Source: a virus. Taken from it: DNA of 37,590 bases. Position 1 is the first letter of the stretch. The number at the start of each line of letters is the position of its first letter. This document shows, one piece after another, positions 22,072 through 28,298 of the stretch. The DNA lies in IMG/VR virus record IMGVR_UViG_3300025834_000016, positions 1 to 37,590 of that record. One strand, written 5' to 3'. The translations under genes were made by a program, and so were the position numbers. Below the pieces are notes generated by a model. It had not been told where the DNA came from and did not search any database. It worked only from the letters and a program-made list of their open reading frames with translations.

Positions 22072-22095
22072 AGAAAAAAGAGGGTGTTAACCCTC
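22072..22095 (-). terminator. Intrinsic terminator after the 22.3 kb gene
   Basis: GAGGGU-UAAC-ACCCUC followed by UUUUUUC in the leftward RNA: a classic 6-bp stem and U-run, overlapping the stop codon of the upstream gene and lying just ahead of promoter copy 3. Confidence 0.85.
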
Positions 22096-22347
22096 CATAT
22101 TATCCTTAAAATGTTGCTCATCAGCTTTCTTAAATTGTCTCCAAGCAATTCCCCTACTGTCTATATATTCATATGCTATGTAAGTTATACCATTATAATT
22201 AAACTCAACATATACTGGATTTCCGTTTTCTGTGGTGTAATGAATAATTTCTATCTTTGCTATTATGAATGGTTTCCACTTACCACTTTCTTTTGCTACC
22301 CTTTGAGCCATTCTCTTACAGTCTGCTTCAATACCATAATATTTCAT
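22087..22347 (-). CDS. 86-aa hypothetical early protein
   Basis: Begins MKYYGIEADCKRMAQRVAKE with GGAGGAAG upstream and one-base overlap with the preceding gene (TAATG). The second half is beta-rich (AKIEIIHYTTENGNPVYVEF, ITYIAYEYIDSRG). No motif recognised. Last gene of the first early unit. Confidence 0.6.
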   Translation of the reverse strand: MKYYGIEADCKRMAQRVAKESGKWKPFIIAKIEIIHYTTENGNPVYVEFNYNGITYIAYEYIDSRGIAWRQFKKADEQHFKDNMEG

Positions 22348-22556
22348 TAGTCTTCCTCCACAATAAAAGTTCTCTTACGTTTTTCAACCAGTTTATCGTA
22401 TGCTACTGATACAGCGTCTGTATTGTTGTAACCGTAATTATTAATGAGTAAAGTAACATAATCCCTTGATTCTACATCCTTGTAGCATTCTGCAAATATT
22501 AAGTCCATTTCTTCCTTTGTGTATTTGTTCAAAGCTTTCTTTTGTATTATAACCAT
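22347..22556 (-). CDS. 69-aa hypothetical early protein
   Basis: Starts ATG 22556 after TTGGAGGA. Mostly helical (YTKEEMDLIFAECYKDVES, DAVSVAYDKLVEKRKR). No recognised family. Overlaps the next gene by one base and follows the two-hairpin intercistronic RNA at 22580-22632. Confidence 0.6.
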   Translation of the reverse strand: MVIIQKKALNKYTKEEMDLIFAECYKDVESRDYVTLLINNYGYNNTDAVSVAYDKLVEKRKRTFIVEED

Positions 22557-22579
22557 TTGTAACGTCCTCCAAAATTTTA

Positions 22580-22632
22580 TATGTAACTGGCTGGTAACAG
22601 TCTTTGGCTACATTAAGGGGAATTTCTTCCCC
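22580..22632 (-). other. Two consecutive intercistronic hairpins
   Basis: First GGGGAA-GAAA-UUCCCC (22632-22617), a GNRA-capped stem nearly identical in plan to the one at 8620-8637. Then AUGUA ... UACAU enclosing ACUG-UUACCAGC-CAGU (22612-22580). They fill the gap between two early genes; no U-run. Confidence 0.5.
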
Positions 22633-22643
22633 CTACTCTGTAT

Positions 22644-23198
22644 TTATATTGTTGTTTGTTGTTCTGCTATTGTAATGTAGTTAGCAAATTTTACGTTTTT
22701 AGCATTTGTTTGTGGTTTCTTAAGCTCGTTTATTGATGCAAATGTTAAGAGTCCTTTTTTACCATCAACTTCATATGTCTTGTTAGTTAAGTTCATTCTT
22801 GCTTCATAGTTACCTAAGTTCATTCCTGTAAAAGTTCTCATGTTAACTGTTATTATCTGCGGTTGATTATTTGTGGTTGTGTGAACTTTGTATCCATTTG
22901 TATCTAAGTTAGTTGTATTAGCTTTTAGCCATTCAATTCCTTTGTCTGTAAGTGCTGTTGTAGAGTTTGTAGCACAATTTTTATCTGATGGGTCTGATTT
23001 TTCTTTTGTAGAGTATAGTTCTAATAATCCTTTTTTACTTAATGATGCAAGAACTCCACGTGCTTTCTTGTTATCCATTTTTACATTGTCTAATAAAACG
23101 TCTGTCCAAAGAACTGATTCGTAACCACTTTCATAAAAGTCATCTTGTGGTATTGCTCTCATTATTTCTTCTTCAAATTTAGTTAATTTAATTGTCAT
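22644..23198 (-). CDS. Winged-helix protein with C-terminal FTGM domain
   Basis: 184 aa. Residues 1-95 look like a winged helix: LTKFEEEIMRAIPQ, WTDVLLDNVKMDNKKARGVL, ASLSKKGLLELY (recognition helix and wing) and ALTDKGIEWLK. Residues 123-177 (FTGMNLGNYEA ... GKKGLLTFA ... KFANYITIA) are paralogous to the N-terminal domain of the gene at 11467-11934. Could be an early transcription regulator or DNA-binding replication protein. Ribosome site CGGAGG sits in a small hairpin (CUGC/GCAG, 23217-23203), so translation may be damped. Confidence 0.65.
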   Translation of the reverse strand: MTIKLTKFEEEIMRAIPQDDFYESGYESVLWTDVLLDNVKMDNKKARGVLASLSKKGLLELYSTKEKSDPSDKNCATNSTTALTDKGIEWLKANTTNLDTNGYKVHTTTNNQPQIITVNMRTFTGMNLGNYEARMNLTNKTYEVDGKKGLLTFASINELKKPQTNAKNVKFANYITIAEQQTTI

Positions 23199-23254
23199 TT
23201 TGCTGCCTCCGATGCAGTTTTTAGGATATCTGCTAACCTATAAATTTTTATACC

Positions 23255-23452
23255 TTAAATTTTTAAAAGTTTGTTTTCAATTTCTGAAATTGTAGTATCT
23301 GGTGAACAAACATATATTACTATTGCTAATTCGTGTACACTTGCACTTTCTAACATTTCAAAAAGTTTCTCGTATTGTGAATTTGTTCCACCTGTAAAAT
23401 AATTATTATTGATACAAAAATTTCTCATTTTATTATAATTTATTTTTATCAT
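23255..23452 (-). CDS. 65-aa hypothetical, first early gene
   Basis: ATG 23452 with TTGGAGGA; a TTG five codons upstream overlaps that site and is less likely. Begins MIKINYNKMRNFCINNNYFTG; the second half (SVHELAIVIYVCSPDTTISE) looks like a small alpha/beta or helical fold. It is the first gene expressed from promoter copy 4, a position where phages often place small host-takeover proteins; this is context only. Confidence 0.55.
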   Translation of the reverse strand: MIKINYNKMRNFCINNNYFTGGTNSQYEKLFEMLESASVHELAIVIYVCSPDTTISEIENKLLKI

Positions 23453-23510
23453 TTTTGTTTCCTCCAAGGATTTGTGTTAAGGTCGTGTATTGTAACCACC
23501 TTACATATTC

Positions 23511-23539
23511 ATTATAAGACTTAAATTAAGATATGTAAA
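23511..23539 (-). promoter_or_regulatory. Early promoter copy 4 (23.5 kb)
   Basis: -35 TTTACA (23539-23534), 17-base spacer, -10 TATAAT (23516-23511), shared AAAATAATGC block upstream. It heads the entire leftward arm. Confidence 0.87.
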
Positions 23540-23693
23540 GCATTATTTTAATTTATTTTAATTTATTTTTTAGGCTTAATGTAGGTTATGTATGGGAAAT
23601 AATCCTAAGTGTAAACGTCTTAGTGGTATGAGTTTGTATCGTGATCGCAATGAGATAAGGGAAATAATCTGCGTGCTTGGCAAGATTTGTGAG

Positions 23694-23734
23694 ATTATTT
23701 TGAATTTATTGTGAATTATTTTGAAATTATTTTG
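23694..23734. repeat. A/T-rich direct repeats in the divergence region
   Basis: ATTATTTTG occurs at 23694, 23715 and 23726, i.e. 21 and 11 bases apart (about two and one helical turns), within a very AT-rich stretch. This looks like a DNA-unwinding element or phased protein-binding array beside the motif cluster. No gene is visible in 23540-24600; short open frames there follow the repeats. Confidence 0.5.
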
Positions 23735-23808
23735 TGAAAATGAAAAATTTGTGTGAAAAATGTGCAAAAAAAGATCGTTCAGGAAAGTTTATCTATCTTT
23801 GTGTGCTC

Positions 23809-24254
23809 AGAATTCGGTCAAAAGTCGGTGAAAATCCTAAGGAAATTTCAAATATTTTGGCAGAAGTCGGCGAAAACGATATAAATTTTTTCAGAATTCG
23901 GCAATACAAAATCGCTGTAAGATATGCTTTATATACCTATGGATTTTTCTTCAACCGACTTTTGATTTATTTATTATAATGAGAAAAATTAAATAAAGAA
24001 AGAAGAAAGAAATTTCACTGTTCAAAAGAACATTTTTAAAAGTCGGTATTTCGGTTTTACGTGTGCTTAGATTAGTTATTTGTATAGAGCTTGTACAAAT
24101 TCAAAATTCGGTCGGAATTCGGTCGAGAATCGCTGTGTGGTAAACGCAGGGGTAGTGCAAGGTCTGTTTCAAAAGTCGGCAGTATCTTGATTTTAGGTAG
24201 GGGTAATGAAAACGATAATGCAAGGTGTTACCGACTTTTGAAATCAGAATTCGG
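23809..24254. repeat. Cluster of about 12 short TCGG-ended motifs (operators or iterons)
   Basis: Two related nonamers, AAAAGTCGG and AGAATTCGG, occur at 23809, 23820, 23862, 23893, 24038, 24103, 24114, 24171 and 24246 on the + strand, and inverted (CCGACTTTT) at 23955 and 24231, with one partial at 24049. Two pairs are spaced exactly 11 bases. The cluster is confined to the gene-free divergence region, as expected for operators of a phage regulator or iterons of an origin. Shared words AATCGCTGT and GAAAACGATA recur in the same stretch. Confidence 0.65.
23975..23980 (+). promoter_or_regulatory. Possible rightward -10 box overlapped by a TCGG motif
   Basis: TATAAT with no good -35 at 17 bases (TTCAAC at 19). 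The inverted motif CCGACTTTT (23955-23963) would lie between the -35 and -10 positions, as an operator would. Weak on its own. Confidence 0.3.
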
Positions 24255-24321
24255 TGGGGAGTGTCAAAAAGGATAACAAGATAGACGCTTTTTTCAAAAT
24301 TCTTTGTTTTTTCGTCTGCAG

Positions 24322-24354
24322 GATGAAAACACTGATTAGAGAACTGTTTTCATC
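24322..24354 (+). other. Inverted repeat with 13-base loop
   Basis: GATGAAAACA / TGTTTTCATC, 10-bp perfect stem. No U-run follows directly. It could be a terminator of a rightward leader RNA, a protein-binding palindrome or part of the packaging region. Confidence 0.45.
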
Positions 24355-24394
24355 ATGAATACTTTTGTTACAGTTTGTTAGGAACTGATATTTG

Positions 24395-24436
24395 ATGGTG
24401 TGCTGGTGCTGGTGCATGTGAATGTGAATGTGGTGC
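24395..24436 (+). repeat. Short tandem repeats upstream of the terminase genes
   Basis: GGTGCT-type units (GTGCTGGTGCTGGTGC) followed by ATGTGA units (ATGTGAATGTGAATGTG). Tandem short repeats just upstream of the small terminase gene could mark the pac or cos packaging site recognised by TerS; inference only. Confidence 0.4.
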
Positions 24437-24457
24437 GTAATTAGATGAATGAACAGG

Positions 24458-24487
24458 TTGTTCTCAACTATTAACCTATGCTATAAT
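24458..24487 (+). promoter_or_regulatory. Rightward (late) promoter candidate
   Basis: TTGTTC (24458-24463), 18-base spacer, extended -10 TGCTATAAT (-10 at 24482-24487). It is the best promoter-like site before the terminase genes. It lacks the block shared by the four early promoters, fitting a different temporal class. Confidence 0.6.
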
Positions 24488-24611
24488 AGAGGAGTTATTT
24501 ACATTTTAGGAAAAGTAGAATATAATGGTATTAAGATGCAAAATGGTAGTAAACACCCATCTAGCAGGAGAAAAGCACACAAATTAAGATAGAAAGGATG
24601 TGATTGTACAA

Positions 24612-25220
24612 TTGATTACAGAATATAAAGAGAAAGCACAAGAGAAAAGTTTTTACAGTAAAAAAGTGCAACCACGACTAGATATCATACAAGGTTATGC
24701 AAGAATGGGATACGATAATAATGAAATAGCTGATAAGATAGATATTTCCCCAGTGACTATGAAAAGATATCTTGATAACGAGGATGATAGATATGACCCA
24801 CTAAGATACTCTTTAAAAGCTGGTAGGGAATTAACTGATATACTGGTAGAAAACGCATTGCTTAAACGTTGTTTAGGGTACAAGTACAAAGAGATAACTA
24901 AGGAACGTAAACTACAATCTGATGGTAATTATAGTTTAGAAATTACAAAAGTAGTGCAGAAAGAAGTTCAAGCAGATGTTGGAGCTTGTGAATACTGGTT
25001 AGAGCATAGAGCAAATAAGAGATGGCAAGTTAATCCTATTGCAGAAGCAAATGAGAATTTAGCAAATGATGCAATACTTAAGATATCAGATTTAATTAAC
25101 AATCCAGTACCAATACGAGAACCTGAAGACTTGTATGAAGATTTAGAAACAAAAGTAGATACTAAGCCTAAAGATGAAGAAAAGATAATTAAGAAGAAAA
25201 AGAGGAAATTCAATGATTAA
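24612..25220 (+). CDS. terS: Terminase small subunit
   Basis: 202 aa from TTG 24612, which lies 7 bases after the near-perfect anti-rRNA match AAGGATGTGAT; a GTG at 24600 lies inside that match and is unlikely. Residues about 30-54 form a helix-turn-helix (GYDNNEIADKIDISPVTMKRYL), the DNA-recognition part of TerS. The middle (LVENALLKRCLGYKYKEITKE) matches the oligomerisation core of the family, and the tail is Lys/Glu-rich. It recognises packaging sites and feeds TerL, whose gene overlaps it by 8 bases. Confidence 0.82.
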   Translation: MITEYKEKAQEKSFYSKKVQPRLDIIQGYARMGYDNNEIADKIDISPVTMKRYLDNEDDRYDPLRYSLKAGRELTDILVENALLKRCLGYKYKEITKERKLQSDGNYSLEITKVVQKEVQADVGACEYWLEHRANKRWQVNPIAEANENLANDAILKISDLINNPVPIREPEDLYEDLETKVDTKPKDEEKIIKKKKRKFND

Positions 25221-26547
25221 TTATTGTCCTTTGGACATTAAACAGGCAAACTATTATAGAAAAAGTCTATATTGTTGGTTAAATGTAGCTGAGGGTGGTA
25301 AGAGAGCAGGAAAGAACATACTGAACATTATGGCATATGCAGAGACAATAGAAAATCACCCAGATAAAATACATCTAGTAGCAGGAGTAACAAAGGCTAC
25401 TGCAGAAATGAACATAATGGATAGTAATGGTTTTGGTTTAGAGCATTATTTTGAGGGAAGATGTTACAGAGGCAAATACAATAAAGTAGAATGCTTATTT
25501 ATTCAATCTAGAACAGGACAAAAGGTAGTGTTAGTTGCTGGTGGTAAGGATAGTGACAGTTACAGAGCAATTAAAGGTTTTAGTTTAGGTAGTGTTTATA
25601 TTACAGAGGCTAATGAGTGTCATCACACTTTTGTTAAAGAATGTATGGACAGAACAATATCATCAAGAGAAAGAAAAATATTCTTTGATATTAATCCTAA
25701 GCCTCCAAAACATTGGTTCTACACAGATATATTAGATTATCAAGACTTATTATACAAAGAGGGTAAGAACAAACTTTATAACTACGCACACTTCACACTA
25801 TGGAATAATCAAAGTCTAAGTGATAAAACATTAAAGACTGTAATAGCAACATATGATAAAAGTTCTTTATGGTATCAAGCAGATATACTTGGTAAGAGAA
25901 CCTCAGCTACTGGCAGGATATACACAGGGTATAGAGCTAGAAAAGTATTAAAGAGTAGAAAAGAAGTAGCAGATATGAACTTCTCACAGCTTAGTATTGG
26001 TGTGGATGTTGGTGGTACAGATGCTACTGTAGCTACTTTAAATGGCTTTACAAAAGGCTATAGAGAAGTTTGTTTGGTAGATGGTTATTATCATAAGCAA
26101 GGCAAAGAAAGCGGTTATGACCACGCTAAATACGCTAAAGAAATTGTTTTTAAGGTGCTAGAGTGGATAGATATTTATCCAATACTTTATGCATCACCAA
26201 TATTTGTAGAAAGTGCTGATAAGTTATTTAGACAAGCACTAGCAAACGAACTTAAAAGGCAAGGACTTCTAAGAATAACAATAGTACCAGCATATAAAAT
26301 TGATGGTATTATTGATAGAATAAGATTAACAAACATATTAATTAATCAAGAACGTTTTTTCATATCTGAACATATGCTACCATGGATTGAGGCTTACGAG
26401 AATGCAGTGTGGAGTGATGAAGAATATGAAAAGGGTGAATGGGTCAGGGTGGATGATGGTAGTTACCCAGTTGACTGTTTAGATAGTACTGAATACGGAA
26501 TACAACCATTCAAACCACAACTATTAAGAGGAGGTGCATTTCAGTGA
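25213..26547 (+). CDS. terL: Terminase large subunit
   Basis: 444 aa. ATPase: Walker A-like VAEGGKRAGKN (residues about 25-35; Asn replaces the usual Ser/Thr), Walker B GSVYITEANE (about 123-132, with catalytic Glu), coupling motif DINPKPPKHW. Nuclease (RNase H fold): IGVDVGGTDATV (about 258-269), IFVESADK (about 333), VDCLDSTEYG (about 428). This is the headful/cos packaging motor and DNA cutter. It overlaps terS and the portal gene. Confidence 0.9.
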   Translation: MINYCPLDIKQANYYRKSLYCWLNVAEGGKRAGKNILNIMAYAETIENHPDKIHLVAGVTKATAEMNIMDSNGFGLEHYFEGRCYRGKYNKVECLFIQSRTGQKVVLVAGGKDSDSYRAIKGFSLGSVYITEANECHHTFVKECMDRTISSRERKIFFDINPKPPKHWFYTDILDYQDLLYKEGKNKLYNYAHFTLWNNQSLSDKTLKTVIATYDKSSLWYQADILGKRTSATGRIYTGYRARKVLKSRKEVADMNFSQLSIGVDVGGTDATVATLNGFTKGYREVCLVDGYYHKQGKESGYDHAKYAKEIVFKVLEWIDIYPILYASPIFVESADKLFRQALANELKRQGLLRITIVPAYKIDGIIDRIRLTNILINQERFFISEHMLPWIEAYENAVWSDEEYEKGEWVRVDDGSYPVDCLDSTEYGIQPFKPQLLRGGAFQ

Positions 26548-28070
26548 GTTGGATAAAGGATAAGATTAAGAGCTGGTTAGAAATTGAACACGCTAATAAC
26601 AACAATATCTATATTATAGAACCTTTTAATTATGATACTTATGTAATGAAAAACAACATCTGGTACAGAGGTGATGAATTTGAGTTACAACAGTTATTTT
26701 CACAAATTACAGATGAAGTCAACAATGGTACATTCTGGTCAGCTACTAGTACAACAGGTATAAACTTTAGAAAGATACATAGTGGATTGCCTAAGATAAT
26801 TATTAATACTTTGGTTGACGTTGTAATAGGTGACTTAAATGAAATTAGTATTGATAATGTAGAAACACCTGATGGTAAGAAAGAAAGTAATGAAGAAATA
26901 GAAGACCTTTGGGAAGAAATAGCAAAAGATAATAGCTTTAGTAACCTATTAAATAAGGCTATTAAAACAGCTTGTGTAAAGGGTGATGGAGCATTTAAGA
27001 TATCTTTAGACCCAAGTGTAAGCCAATATCCTATCATTGAGTTTTATGATGCTGATAGAGTTAAGTACAACTACAAAAGAGGTAGAATTGATAGTATTGT
27101 GTTTGTTACTCAATACATTCAAGGTATTTCATCTTACATTCTTGAAGAAACTTATAGTAAAGTAGGAATACAATACAAACTTTATAATAAGAATGGTGAT
27201 GAAGTTAGCTTAGATATGGTAGATGAAATTGCTGACTTAGAAGATGTAACCAATCCAATAGAATTTCAGAAGATTATGGCAGTGCCATTAATGTTTGAAG
27301 AAAGTCTTAAATGGATAGGTAGGGGTGAAAGTCTTATTGGTGGTAAAAGTGGTGCATTCGATGCATTCGATGAAATTGTATCTCAGTGGGTAGACGCACT
27401 AAGAGATGGTAGAACTACAAAATATATACCTGAAACAATGTTACCACACAATCCAACATCTGGTGCTATAATGAAGCCAAATAGTTTTGATAATAGATAC
27501 ATTAAGATAGGTAGTAACTTAGCAGAAGATTCTGAAAATAAAATAGATGTTGTAGCAGGAGAAATTAATGCTGATGAGTTACTAGCAACCTATTGTACAT
27601 TCTTAGACTTATGTTTACAAGGTTTAATTAGTCCAAGTACACTTGGAATTGATGTAAAGAAATTAGATAATGCGGATAGCCAAAGAGAGAAAGAAAAAGT
27701 TACTCTATATACAAGAGGTAAACTGATAACAGTATTAGAAACTGTAATACCACAATTAATAAGCACAGTTTTAAATGTATATGAGGCTGATAAACAAATA
27801 GGTGTTGAAGACCATGAAGTAAGTATTACTTTTGGTGAATATGCTAATCCAAGCTTTGAAGCTGTTGTAGAAACAATAGTAAAGGCTAAGACTGGTGGAA
27901 TAATGAGTACCGAACAAGCTATTGAAGAAATGTATGGTAGTACTTGGTCAGACGAAGAAAAAGAAGAAGAAGTTAACAGACTTAAGAATGAACAAGGTGT
28001 AATAGAAATGGAAAAAGACACTATGAAAGAAGACTTAGGAGGTAAGAATGATGAAGATACTATCAGTTAA
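26544..28070 (+). CDS. SPP1 gp6-like portal protein
   Basis: 508 aa from GTG 26544, overlapping the terL stop. The sequence matches SPP1-type portals: NIYIIEPFNYDTYVMKNNIWY start, GLPKIIINTLVDVVIGDL, DAFDEIVSQWVDALRDGRTTKYIPE (clip/wing region), CTFLDLCLQGLISPSTLGIDVKKLDNADSQREKEK (split here by commas: LDLCLQGLISPSTLGIDV, DNADSQREKEK), and an acidic tail. Forms the dodecameric DNA gate at the capsid vertex. Confidence 0.9.
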   Translation: MSWIKDKIKSWLEIEHANNNNIYIIEPFNYDTYVMKNNIWYRGDEFELQQLFSQITDEVNNGTFWSATSTTGINFRKIHSGLPKIIINTLVDVVIGDLNEISIDNVETPDGKKESNEEIEDLWEEIAKDNSFSNLLNKAIKTACVKGDGAFKISLDPSVSQYPIIEFYDADRVKYNYKRGRIDSIVFVTQYIQGISSYILEETYSKVGIQYKLYNKNGDEVSLDMVDEIADLEDVTNPIEFQKIMAVPLMFEESLKWIGRGESLIGGKSGAFDAFDEIVSQWVDALRDGRTTKYIPETMLPHNPTSGAIMKPNSFDNRYIKIGSNLAEDSENKIDVVAGEINADELLATYCTFLDLCLQGLISPSTLGIDVKKLDNADSQREKEKVTLYTRGKLITVLETVIPQLISTVLNVYEADKQIGVEDHEVSITFGEYANPSFEAVVETIVKAKTGGIMSTEQAIEEMYGSTWSDEEKEEEVNRLKNEQGVIEMEKDTMKEDLGGKNDEDTIS

Positions 28071-28293
28071 TGGACATTCTTATCAAGCAAGTGAAAAGAT
28101 TGTTGAAAATACCTTAAGTATTGTAGTTGGTGCATGTAAACAAAGAAAGTCTAATATGATTTATGCAATACAGAAGAAAAATCATGTTGACATGGTACAA
28201 CTAAAATATGATACTAAAGAATCTATGGAAATAGAAGTACAGAAATATCGAAAAGATGGCTTTAAGGTATTTAGATGTAGTTTTGGAGTGTGA
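28048..28293 (+). CDS. 81-aa hypothetical between portal and minor capsid genes
   Basis: ATG 28048 with AGGAGG inside the portal end; overlaps the portal gene by 23 bases. Begins MMKILSVNGHSYQASEKIVEN and has a compact alpha/beta look (VEVQKYRKDGFKVFRCSFGV-like end). Conserved short genes occur here in related phages; role unknown. Confidence 0.65.
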   Translation: MMKILSVNGHSYQASEKIVENTLSIVVGACKQRKSNMIYAIQKKNHVDMVQLKYDTKESMEIEVQKYRKDGFKVFRCSFGV

Positions 28294-28298
28294 TTTAA

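Noticed and set aside
23734-23979. 81-codon frame in the divergence region with a CxxC start
   Set aside because: Its repeats (RSKVGE, LAEVGE) are just translations of the TCGG motif array; no ribosome site and it crosses the candidate operators.
24091-24276. 61-codon frame (SEFG repeats) in the divergence region
   Set aside because: Again a translation of the repeated motif; no ribosome site.
25213-26547. Inactive terminase because of Asn in the Walker A Ser/Thr position
   Set aside because: Walker B, coupling motif and nuclease residues are all intact, and I believe GGKRAGKN is normal in this terminase group, so it is not reported as a defect.
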